Below, in pieces: positions 54,801 to 64,000 of a DNA stretch of 64,000 nt (positions are counted from its first letter, which is position 1; each line of letters opens with the position of its first letter). The stretch is from the NCBI GenBank assembly GCA_950295325.1, contig OX485808.1:41992527-42056526 (forward strand), given 5' to 3'. The notes under the pieces are model-generated. The model was not told the DNA's origin, did not search any database, and saw only the letters and a program-made list of their open reading frames with translations. This DNA comes from Polytrichum commune (Eukaryota; Streptophyta; Polytrichopsida; Polytrichales; Polytrichaceae). The position numbers and the translations under genes are program-made.

Positions 54801-56321
54801 CGTCGGCAACTTCCTCCGACATGTCATCTTGCCTTATTTTGATTGAGAATGTGGACATGGGGGAGCTCATTGAGGATCTCATGAAGACCAAAGTTCCACC
54901 TCCGGCCTACCGACGCATCCAAGACTTCCTAACAAAGGTTTGTGTGCATTGTTTTATTCTTTCATTCAATGTATTTCATCATTTTTTTTTTGACTTTCTT
55001 TGCATTTTGGCCTTTCAGGTTGGAGCGGGTCGTACTCGTCCAAACACCAAGCATAAGGTTCACACGGGCATTGATCTCATGTTTGCAGATGTGCCCGAGA
55101 ACCTACATGTTCCGGGCATCACTGCCTCATCCTCGGATGTTCCTCACTGGAACATCCACTCAGCCACTTACTTCGAGGTTCTGTTTGTATTCGTGAATGC
55201 TAACCTTCATGACGATGGCGTCCTCGTCTTTGCGCATGCTGCCGATCTAGAGGTTTCGAGATCAATTCATAACTGGGCTCACACAGAGGATTTCTATGTT
55301 GCCGAGGACTGGTTCGGCATGAGCGACCTCGATCTTCAATCTCCCTCTAATCCGTCTGAACTGGTACTTCTTCTTGGCCTTCATCCATTTTCATTCATAG
55401 TCTTTTTGTTTTGTTCTTGTTTTCCTAACTCTAGCTTTCACAATTTGTGCAGACTCGGAATTTTTTTATCAAGGTACTTGTGCGGAACCGGTCCGTTTTG
55501 AATGTCCGCACGTCGGACTTCATGGACATGGGCTACAATCTCAAACGAGATGGTTGGCTCAACAGCTTCACCGATTTAAAAAACCATTCCGTGAGGGTCG
55601 ACGGGGTGCCTTGGAGAGGCGCTCGTGAAAAACGCCCGGAATTCTTCTCAATCTTTTTCTCCGCCCTCACAGACAAAGACGACATTATATTGGATTGGCA
55701 GTGTGGTGTTGGTTCGTTCTTCTTCTCTAGTTTTTCTCATTTCTTTCCTTTTGGATTTTTTGATTTTATTTGTAATCGGTTCCTTATTCATTTCCCAATG
55801 TTAATCCCTTCGCATTTTGTTTGTTTAGGAGGTTCCATCATAGCATGCCGCTCCATTCAACGCCATATTATGGCGTTTGAATCCGACATTGATGTCTTCA
55901 AGTCCATCCTCCTCCCCCTTCGCGAGCCTGACCAGGAACATACCTCTCAACCCGCCGCCCCTCAACGAGGCTCCGTTTTTGCTCCTCCTCCTCGAAAGAT
56001 GGCCAAGTGCAATTTCGATTTGCTTTGTGAGTAAGTTCGTTCGTTGATTCTATCTTGTTTTCCTTTGTATCTTCAAGTGTTTGACATAAAGACATGTGCT
56101 CATGTTTCTCTTTCTTTTCATCTATGTGCAGAGTTCAAATTGAAAGCCCCATCCGCGTTCTTAATGCGGAGATTTTTGCAACGCCTTCGGCGACGTTCGA
56201 GCTCCCTCCTTATGCTTCAGAGCTTGCCCATCGTTTGGCCGAAGCACCATCCCCACCTCCTAGTTGTATCCGGCCTTACAACAAACTAGTATTGGATTTC
56301 CTATACATAGAGGTAGAGTAG
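51823..56321 (+). pseudogene. Gene B: second ParB-like/DNA methyltransferase gene, 11 exons, disrupted
   Basis: Exons 51823–51927, 52032–52598, 52688–52883, 53354–53551, 53642–53860, 53941–54179, 54262–54937, 55019–55363, 55453–55711, 55829–56030 and 56132–56321 have GT–AG introns; all junction phases fit once a frame change in exon 2 is allowed. Exon 2 holds MFFVWEGNHRLTAW, a ParB/Srx-like motif comparable to DGQHS of gene A. Exon 7 is linker. Exons 8–10 form a beta-class methyltransferase-like domain: GIDLMFADVPENL where the DPPY motif IV is expected, VFVNANLHDDGVLVFAH, then KRPEFFSIFFSALTDKDD and motif I split by an intron (DWQCGV/GGSIIA) with MAFESD as motif II. Lesions are a one-base frame change at about 52165–52205, TAG at 52366–52368, a TAG formed across the exon 2/3 junction, and TAG at 54064–54066. 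Coding continues after each. The ATG lies 12 bases after an acceptor that follows a satellite array. Confidence 0.72.
52916..53340 (+). repeat. 106-bp minisatellite in gene B intron 3
   Basis: Four copies of a 106-bp unit containing CACAAGCATGTGTTCATACT and ATGACATATATGGG, with starts near 52920, 53026, 53131 and 53237. It fills most of the 470-base intron between exons 3 and 4 and creates spurious short ORFs. Confidence 0.9.
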
Positions 56322-56494
56322 GGCGAGGAAAGTGATAGACATAGTAGTCATAGTGGTTGACTACGATTCGTCCATCTCTAACCTCCATCTCATACGTATT
56401 GCGTTTGCTAAAGTTTTTATAAAAGTGTTTTATGAATTTCAATTTTCCTTTTGCAATCCCATATATCTCCTTGGTCGTCTTATGTTGGTGTTTG

Positions 56495-57344
56495 AGGCTA
56501 GCCTCTCGGAATCTAAGTGCTAACTCAAACATTCAAAACAATGCGAAATCTGGTCCAAGACCCTTGAGTGCCTAACCTCTCGGAATCTAAGTGCTAACTC
56601 AAGCATACAAAACAAAGTCAAAATCTGGTCCAACACCCTTGAGTGCCTAGCCTCTCGGAATCTAAGTGCTAACTCAAACATACAAAACAATGTGAAATCT
56701 GGTCCAAGACCCTTGAATGCCTAGCCTCTCGGAATCTAAGTGCTAACCCAAACATTCAAAACAATGCGAAATCTAGTCCAAGACCCTTGAAAGGCCTAGC
56801 CTCTCGGAATCTATGTGCTAACTCAAGCATACACCACAAAGTCAAAATCTGGTCCATTACCCTTGAAAGGCCTAGCCTATCGGAATCTAGGTGCTAACTC
56901 AAACATTCAAATCAATGCGAAATCTGGTCCATTACCCTTCAAAGGCCTAGCCTCTCGGAATCTAAGTGCTAACTCAAACATTCAAATCAATGCGAAATCT
57001 GGTCCATGACCCTTCAAAGGCCTAGCCTCTCGGAATCTAAGTGCTAACTCAAGCATACAAAACAGTGCGAAATCTGGTCCATTACCCTTGAAAGGCCTAG
57101 CCTCTCGGAATCTAAGTGCTAACTCAAACATACAAAACAATGCAAAATCTGGTCCATGACCCTTGGAAGGCCTAGCCTCTCGGAATCTAAGTGCTAACTC
57201 AAACATTCAAATCAATGCGAAATCTGGTCCATTACCCTTGAAAGGCCTAGCCTCTCGGAATCTAAGTGCTAACTCAAGCATACAAAACAATGCGAAATCT
57301 GGTCCATTACCCTTGAAAGGCCTAGCCTCTCGGAATCTAAGTGG
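56495..57344 (-). repeat. 75-bp satellite array 3, inverted, downstream of gene B
   Basis: About 11 units of the same satellite in reverse orientation (CTAGCCTCTCGGAATCTAAG…), starting 174 bases after the gene B stop codon. With array 2 it encloses gene B between inverted repeats, as subterminal repeats do in some DNA transposons. Confidence 0.95.
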
Positions 57345-57389
57345 CCACATTTTGTATGAAGGGGGGAGGTTAGATTTTTTGTTGGGTAG

Positions 57390-57860
57390 GCTCTCGGCTC
57401 CGAGAGGGTAATCACTTGGGCTCTAGGACCAGATATTGTTTCAATGTGGGTGGTTACATGTTTGGTTGGGTAGGCTCTTGGCTAGTTAGTGTAGAGTCTT
57501 AGTTAGAGGGGCCATATTTTGGATGAATGTGAAAGCCTTCAAGTTATGTTAGTTTAGGCTCTCGGCTAGGTAGTCTAAGGTCTTAGTTAGAGGGGCCATG
57601 TTTTGGATGAATGTGAATGCTTCAAGGTTATGTTTGTTTAGGCTCTCGGCTAGTTAGTTCAAGGTCTTAGTTATATGGGGCCATATTTTGGATCAATGTG
57701 AAAGCTTAGAGGTCATGTTTGTTTAGGCTCCCGGCTAGTTAGTGAAGGTCTTAGTTATAGGGGGCCATATTTTGGATGAATGTGAAAGCTTCAAGGTTAT
57801 GTTTGTTTAGGCTCTCGGCTAGTTAGTTCAAGGTCTTAGTTATAGGGGGCCATGTATTGG
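57390..57860. repeat. About 85-bp tandem repeat, about five copies
   Basis: Units containing GGCTCTCGGCTAGTTAGT, AAGGTCTTAGTTA and GGGGCCATATTTTGGATGAA recur with 80–90 bp spacing. The opening CTCTCGGCTCCGAGAGGGTA also appears to the left of array 1 near 15220, linking the outer flanks of arrays 1 and 3. Confidence 0.75.
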
Positions 57861-58099
57861 ATGAGGGGTTCATCATATGGTGGTCTAGCCCGGATCCTCT
57901 AATCGAGTTTTGATTCACCCCTTTAATACAAGGCAATCAAACCAAATATACTACCAATCATAGACACCTCACCTTTCTCCCTTTTCACATTAGCCCCTGA
58001 ACAAATGCAATGAGTTGGGCAACTATATATCGGCCACAAATGGTTGCAAGCTCCAATTCATGCAAGCTTCACTAAAGGTGCGTCTCTCGGCCTCTCTTA

Positions 58100-59050
58100 A
58101 TATTTTGTTTGCTCTTGAGTTGTATTTGGCTTGTGATTGTGAATTTGTTGGTTTCTACTTCAAATCTAATCTTTTGAGGTTAGGCCAGATTTTCAACTTG
58201 TGAGGTTCAATGGCCTTGAGTTGTATTTGGCTTGTGATTGTGAATTTGTTGGTTTCTACTTCAAATCTGATCTTTTGAGGTTAGGCCAAATTTTCAACTT
58301 GTGAGGTTCAATGGCCTTGAGTTGGATTTGGCTTGTGATTGTGAATGTGTTGGTTTAGACTTCAAATCTGATCTTTTGAGGTTAGGCCAGATTTTCAAGT
58401 TGTGAGGTTCAATGGCCTTGAGTTGGATTTGGCTTGTGATTGTGAATTTGTTGGTTTAAACTTCAAATCTAATCTTTTGAGGTTAGGCCAGATTTTCAAC
58501 TTGTGAGGTTCAATGGCCTTGAGTTGGATTTGGCTTGTGATTGTGAATGTGTTGGTTTATACTTCAAATCTGATCTTTTGAGGTTAGGCCAGATTTTCAA
58601 CTTGTGAGGTTCAATGGCCTTGAGTTGGATTTGGCTTGTGATTGTGAATTTGTTGGTTTACACTTCAAATCTGATCTTTTGAGGTTAGGCCAGATTTTCA
58701 ACTTGTGAGGTTCAATGGCCTTGAGTTGGATTTGGCTTGTGATTGTGAATTTGTTGGTTTACACTTCAAATCTGATCTTTTGAGGTTAGGCCAGATTTTC
58801 AAGTTGTGAGGTTCATTGTTCTTGAGTTGGATTTGGCTTGTGATTGTGAATTTGTTGGTTTATACTTTAAATCTGATCTTTTGAGGTTAGGCCAAATTTT
58901 CAACTTGTGAGGTTCATTGGCCTTGAGTTGGATTTGGCTTGTGATTGTGAATGTGTTGGTTTAGACTTCAAATCTGATCTTTTGAGGTTAGGCCAGATTT
59001 TCAACTTGTGAGGTTCATTGTTCTTGAGTTGGATTTGGCTTGTGATTGTG
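58100..59050 (+). repeat. 101-bp tandem repeat, about ten copies
   Basis: A unit with CTTGAGTTGGATTTGGCTTG, TGTGAATTTGTTGG and TTTTGAGGTTAGGCCAGATT is repeated at 101-bp spacing (starts near 58102, 58214, 58315, 58416, 58517, 58618, 58719, 58820, 58921, 59022). Copies differ by a few substitutions. No gene is present. Confidence 0.93.
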
Positions 59051-59325
59051 AATTCCAGAGATATGGGATTCCAGAGTTGTGTTTGCCACGCGAGCATAAC
59101 CTAGTTAAATTGTTTAAATTGAACTTCATGTTGTTCTCAGAGAGCCGGCACGTCACCTCGAGAATTTCGCAGAGGATTATGAGGTCGGAGTTGGGGGATT
59201 TGTCTTTGCGGTCTTTGGCTAAGCTAAGGACTGAACTGGAAGCCTGTTATGGTGCGGAGAATATCTATGGCATGTTCTTTGGATCATTTTACCCATATTG
59301 GACATGCCCGGCAGATAGGGTGTAG
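59051..59325 (+). CDS. Possible terminal exon of an unrecognised gene
   Basis: Directly after the tandem repeat, a frame opens behind a possible AATTCCAG acceptor and runs to a TAG at 59325, with non-repetitive protein-like content (RSELGDLSLRSLAKLRTELE, then YGMFFGSFYPYW). I recognise no family and no upstream exon. It could be a captured gene fragment or chance. Confidence 0.2.
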
Positions 59326-59441
59326 ATGGCCTTAAACTATAGTATATAGCTACTTGAACTGACTACCCATTTTTGTAAGTCTTCAGGTTGGCTACATTTT
59401 GTTGACTAATAAAATATTTTGTGTATTTCAAACAATTTTTG

Positions 59442-59597
59442 GTTATTAAGTCCACGGGAATGGGGTGCCTTTCCAACATATTGAATTCAAACTATCTCTA
59501 ATTCCACGGAAATAAGCACTGCTTCTCCGAAAATTTCCCAATATAATATAAATTTTCCGCTTTCCAATCTCTGCTCTCCGCTCTCCGCTCACATACT
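59442..59597. repeat. Inverted partner of the 8988–9240 repeat
   Basis: The reverse complement starts TATGTGAGCGGAGAGCGGAGAG and contains TTATTTCCGTGG, matching the end and an internal block of the repeat at 8988. About 45 bases at the end are well conserved; the interior is not. Confidence 0.4.
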
Positions 59598-61189
59598 TGA
59601 GTTTCCCCATTAGGTAGGTGGTTAGATTAATGTGAGTTAGGCTTAAGGTAGGGAATTGGGTTTTAGAAGCCATATTGGGCTTAGTGAGTGTTCATTTAAG
59701 GGGGTCGGGGACTGTACCCCTAAAAAATCCCGGAGCTCGGATCAACTTCTGGTAGAGTTCGGTGCGGCTCTCTCTCTCTCACTGGGTAGTGTGTGGCCGG
59801 AGCCCGACAGAAGCACTGGCGACTCGGGACTAGGATGCATGAGATTGGGTTGCAGCTGAGAGATGGGCACAAGGGCAGCACAGGGTCTCAATCCCGCTCG
59901 GAACAAGAGATTCAGACGAACCAAAGGAGGAGCCTGCAGCCAGAGAACTCCTGCTCTGCTGGGAGCCTCATTTTCGGCAGATTTGAGCCGTCTGCAACCC
60001 CTGGGGAATGAAGGAAAAATTAGTTGTCTTGACGAGGAAGGCTGCTGATCTATGGGTTGGGAGTGGGATCTCGCATTAGAATGGACTGCTCCAAATCCAG
60101 GAGCAGAGAAAGACTTCAGGCAATGCAACCATCGGAAGGAGAGAAGGAATTCGGAAATGCCACAGAGGGGGAGGTAGTAGCGCCGTAGAGCCGCCGTATG
60201 TTGGGAGCTGATACATTCACCTACCTGGGTTAAAACACCAACGGAGTGGAAGGGACGATTTGGTGACCAGAGATTCACCGAACAAGCTGGACATGGGCGA
60301 GAGGAAGGGCATTCGAATCTGGGGTTGGGATTTGACTAATTGATGAAGAAAGGCAGGGAAACGACCTGTGGTGACGGGACTGAGGTGCTGGATACTAATC
60401 CCGAAGCAACCATCTGCCCAGAGGCAGCAGACTGAGTAGTCGGCCGTCGAATTCCCAACTAGGAGGATAGAGACGTGAGCTGGATAAGTGAGCATTGAGT
60501 TGTGAAGGAAAGCCGCAGGTGCTAGGGCATGTGGCCACTAATTCCAGGGGCTTGGGGAGGATTTATGGCACAATGCAGTCGGATGGAGGAGGGTCCATCA
60601 AAGCTGTGGGTTAATCGGAAGTGAAGGTAGGCCGAAGGAGCATTGAATTGAGGTTGGAGTAAAGAGTTGGATGATGGTGGAAGTGGGCAGTGCATAGTGG
60701 TGGTTTAAGTGATTAGGTGGTTGGTAGTGGGAAGTGTGGCTAAGCCTAACCATCCATTAGAGGCTGGCTTAAACCCGACTTAAGTTAGAATAGTGGAGTA
60801 AGGTTTAGGGCTTAAGGGTAGCATGTTGAAGAATTAGTGAGTAAGTGTGCTTGGCGAAGTTCACTAGTAAGAAGAGCATTTCTAAATGCTTGTAACCTGG
60901 ATCATTTGAGTAAAGTTGTGTGTGTGACATTCATATTGCGGGACCTTGGGTGCCGAGTTACTAGGGCTAAGTAAAGCCAATCACATACATGTGAGTCCTT
61001 AGCTTCCACCTGGACTAGGACGCATAAGGGTGGTGGTTTAGGGCTGACAGACGCATCATAATTAACTCAATATTTAACGAACCAAAACATCATTCTTCGA
61101 GATCTAGTAGAGCAAATTGTTCAATCACATACCAACACAAAATCGTCTTGGAAATACATCCGCAAGAGACCAGGATGGTCTTATTGGCC
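59598..61189. other. Intergenic, no gene called
   Basis: Moderately GC-rich 59700–60550 gives overlapping ORFs on both strands (up to 178 codons, minus strand 59742–60278), none with recognisable domains. A short CT microsatellite is at about 59768–59780. The rest is repeat-like. Confidence 0.4.
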
Positions 61190-61555
61190 TTGTACTTAGC
61201 CTCCACCACCTCTCTGATCACCGTCTTGGTTGTAGAGCCTTCCCAGTTACAAAGGAAATTACAAGAACAAGGCTGAACTTAAGTATGTAAGTGAGTGTAG
61301 GAAGTTATCCTACTGTTATGGGTTATGTTTTATGGATACTTGAACTGCAATTTATAATACTTAAGTTGCCTAGTAATATGTCTCATTTCAATTTCTAGCA
61401 TATCAATTGACGTGTGTTTTTTTTCTTCACAAGTCACAGTTTGTGTCAACTTCTAATTTGTACATGTCAATTGACGTGCATTTTTATTTTGTGCGAGTTT
61501 TTGCGTGTCAAAAATGAAAAACTTGCAAAAACTTTGTCAAACATACTCACTAGTT
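61190..61555 (-). repeat. Inverted copy of the 6447–6780 dispersed repeat
   Basis: Reverse complement of the repeat near 6.5 kb, sharing GTTTGACAAAGTTTTTGCAA at its start and AAGACGGTGATC near its end, with several small indels. Confidence 0.65.
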
Positions 61556-63412
61556 GTTGTTGTCATGTCGGATGAAGAATGGATGACAAAAGAAGACCTA
61601 AAGTCAACCCTAGTACATTGCCACCAATTAGAGGCCACTCTCGAGAAGTGTTACCCCGATAAGTGTTAAAATCACATATGTGTTAAGGAAAATTGCATTC
61701 TTTAAAAAATGTCCAAAAAATACACTACACTAAATAAGATATTTAGTGTTTGATACATTAAATATGCACGCATTTAGTAAATATCAATAACCCTATGAAA
61801 GTAAGTAATATTATATGTAATCTCAAACACTAAATATCAACTATGGTAATATGTTAGTAAGGATATAGAAGGGAAAACAACAACAACATAGTGTTGGGCA
61901 GGGTAGGGTGGTAACAACATTAGATATAATCAAACACTAAATATCCTATTTAGTATAGTGAGTGTTGATTGCTCAACTTTAAGATAATTTATAAAGGTTA
62001 TGCTCCCATCTTTAATGATTTCACCTCGAGAAGTGTTAATTTGGATGAAAGCAAGGCTATGAAATTTTATAACTTGGATGAAATTACTATACATAGCTCA
62101 AAATATCATCACACATGATGCATTGCGCATTCCACATCATGCATGCAATTATTTTTTAATGTATAATAGGTTCAAAAATATGCTCGGAGTTAGATATGCT
62201 CATAGCTCATTGGGACCTACATACACATATTATTTCGAGGTTTTTTTGATGATGTGGAAGCAAAGGAGGCAACCATAGGAGACAAAGAAGCTCAAAAAGT
62301 TATACAAAAGGAAGAGTTGGAAGAAGTTACTACCTTACTAGAACTACACTAAATATGATATTTAGGGTCATTTACTATTGGATTTCCATAATGCTATATC
62401 TTTTTGCTTTTAATGTAAAATTTCACCAAATAAAGGTGTTAATGTTCCATAATGTCCAAACAACTAATTCAACATTATTGGTAAAATATGAGATATATAG
62501 TAAATAGATATAGCATGCGTTATTCCAAATAGTTAGTGACATTAAATATAATATTTAGTGTAGCATTGGTATGTACAAAGAATGAAAGTGGACCCACTAT
62601 AAAGTCACCTGAGTTCATCAATTATAAACTAGAATTTGATCTAAACAATCCCTACATACCTACCGAGGAGGAGATTATAGCTATGTTTGATGGAAGAGAT
62701 GTGTGAGCCCAAAATGGTGCTCACATGTGTTCTTAATTCTTTGAAACCATTAGAAGTTATGATGTTTTATGATTATTCACAAAAATATAAAAATAATGAA
62801 GCTTGAATGAAGTTATGTTTAGACCTTAGGCTTGTGTGGAGTAGTTGATTAAAAGTTTAGGGGTGTGAAGAAAATTCCTTAGTTAGGTGAACGTAGTGTA
62901 TGGTGAACCAATGGTAGCTCCTTGATTTAAATGTTTGAATTAGGACCTAAGTTGTTGGTTTAAAGACTTAAAGGTTTAGAGGATAGGATGAGAGCCTACA
63001 AAGTAGCAAAGAATCAAAAGGCTTATCTTGAGCCTTGGGGGTGCTCACCTACTCCCTCTCAATTCATTATATAAACCCTCACTCTTCCCTCTCTCATCAT
63101 CTTTTCCTTCGTGCTCCTTGGCACCCCACGTGTTATAAGTGTGGGTGTGGGAAGCAAGAACGGAGCACATGTGCATGCAAGGTCTCAAGGTGAAGAACCA
63201 AGACTAATTCACCTTGAAGTTGGTTTGACATTTGTTAGGAGTAGTCTTTGGTTGAGACATTTAGAGCTTAGCTTGTTGTATGTGACTTATAGAATTTAGA
63301 TTCATGGTATTTAAATTTATAGTGTTTGAAATCATGACATTTAGAATTGTAGCATCCACATTCATGTTGAGTTTTAAGCTCTCTCTTCTCTAAGGAGTTA
63401 AGCTCTAGAGCT
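61556..63412. other. Intergenic with ACTAAATAT-type dispersed repeats
   Basis: Copies of a short repeat bordered by near-palindromic ACTAAATA(N)ATATTTAGT motifs lie at about 61720–61840, 61930 and 62345, and one further in near 62545. Internally they share GTAAGTAA(C/T)ATTA and CTCAAACACTAAATATC with copies at 20400 and 34930. No gene is recognised. Confidence 0.45.
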
Positions 63413-63755
63413 TTGGGAAACACAGTGTTTAGTCAGAGGGTAGGTTGCTGGAAATACAGTACTTAGTCAGAGGGTAGGTTGCTGGAAATACAATATTTAG
63501 TCAGGTTAGGCTGCTGAAATACAGTATTTAGTCAGGTTAGGCTGCTGGAAATACAGTGTTTAGTCAGAGGGTAGGTTGTTGGAGATATAGTCTTTAGTCA
63601 GAGGGTAGGTTGCTGGAAATACATTATTTAGTCAGAGGGTAGGTTGCTAGAAATACAGTATTTAGTCAGGTTAGGCTGCTGGAAATACAGTGTTTAGTCA
63701 GAGGGTAGGTTGCTGGAAATACAGTATTTAGTCAGGTTAGGCTGTTGGAAATACA
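63413..63755 (+). repeat. Minisatellite with about 30–35-bp units
   Basis: About ten to eleven copies of GGAAATACAGTNTTTAGTCA followed by either GAGGGTAGGTTGCT or GGTTAGGCTGCT. Two length variants alternate irregularly. Confidence 0.92.
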
Positions 63756-64000
63756 ACATTGGGTTCAGAAGTTAGACAGTTGGGACATTAGATTGGGTCA
63801 TAGTTAGTTAATAAGAATATTACCTAATGCTAATTAGGTAATGAGCATTTAGCTAGGGGGTTGACTACAAGGCATCATAAGGTGATATCAAGAGGGGGAA
63901 CTTGTAGTTAAGTTGTTGGGATTGTAATCAAGCACTTAAGGGTGTCATGGTGACGAATGAACGAACTTAGGAGTGAATGGCGAAGAATTGCGGAAGAGGA

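Noticed and set aside
51823-56321. UAG recoding or RNA editing to explain the TAG codons of gene B
   Set aside because: U-to-C editing that removes stops is known from organelles of some land plants, not nuclear genes. Decay by C-to-T change is simpler, and gene B also has a frame change.
59742-60278. 178-codon minus-strand ORF in a GC-rich stretch
   Set aside because: No recognisable motif, an overlapping plus-strand ORF of similar quality, and a repeat-rich setting.
1-64000. tRNA or rRNA genes
   Set aside because: I looked for T-loop GGTTCGA-type boxes with matching acceptor stems and for conserved rRNA blocks and found none convincing.

Overview
This window looks like nuclear DNA of a land plant. 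The evidence is a plant-type DUF247 gene, GT–AG introns of about 70–260 bp, short telomere-like TTTAGGG stretches, and plant transposon classes (a CACTA MITE with a 3-bp target duplication, Mutator-like elements, a Tat/Athila-like Ty3 fragment and a solo LTR with a 5-bp duplication). I cannot name the species. No rRNA, tRNA, bacterial operon or CRISPR array was seen. Most of the 64 kb is repeat or transposon; few genes look intact.

Layout. 1–6.4 kb: a 353-bp hairpin MITE and one intact DUF247 gene (minus strand). 6.4–9.2 kb: a dispersed repeat, then a broken Ty3/gypsy fragment with PPT and LTR start. 9.5–10 kb: a small charged ORF. 10.3–14.1 kb: a Mutator-like transposase pseudogene on the minus strand, interrupted by a CACTA MITE. 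15.4–18.7 kb: a 75-bp satellite array with a 1,051-bp higher-order repeat. 18.7–24.6 kb: no gene recognised. 24.8–36.6 kb: the minus-strand gene 'A', encoding a ParB/Srx-like DGQHS domain, a beta-class (N4/N6 type) DNA methyltransferase-like domain, a disordered region and, in a phase-compatible exon, an FCP1/HAD-like phosphatase domain. It is saturated with about 35 copies of the palindrome TTTGGGTCG-NN-CGACCCAAA in its upstream region, its introns and even an exon. 36.8–39.9 kb: a divergent plus-strand gene 'P1' with a DUF7869-like domain. 42–46 kb: a paralogue 'P2' of P1, preceded by a different palindrome family (arms GTTTCACTC/GAGTGAAAC). 46.15–47.9 kb: a solo LTR. 48.5–57.3 kb: gene 'B', a second ParB-like/DNA-methyltransferase gene with 11 phase-consistent exons. 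It is now broken by TAG codons and flanked by two inverted 75-bp satellite arrays. 57.4–64 kb: further tandem repeats and no recognised gene.

How it may fit together. Genes A, B, P1 and P2 share one plan: an array of palindromes or satellite, then a splice acceptor, then the start codon within 0–15 bases. A and P1 are divergent with palindrome arrays at both inner ends. I infer a transposon-like or selfish system combining a ParB-like DNA-binding/methyltransferase protein with a putative RNase H-like (DUF7869) protein, with palindromes as candidate cis sites by analogy with ParB–parS. The domains, exon phases and palindromes are read from the sequence; the functional link is inference.
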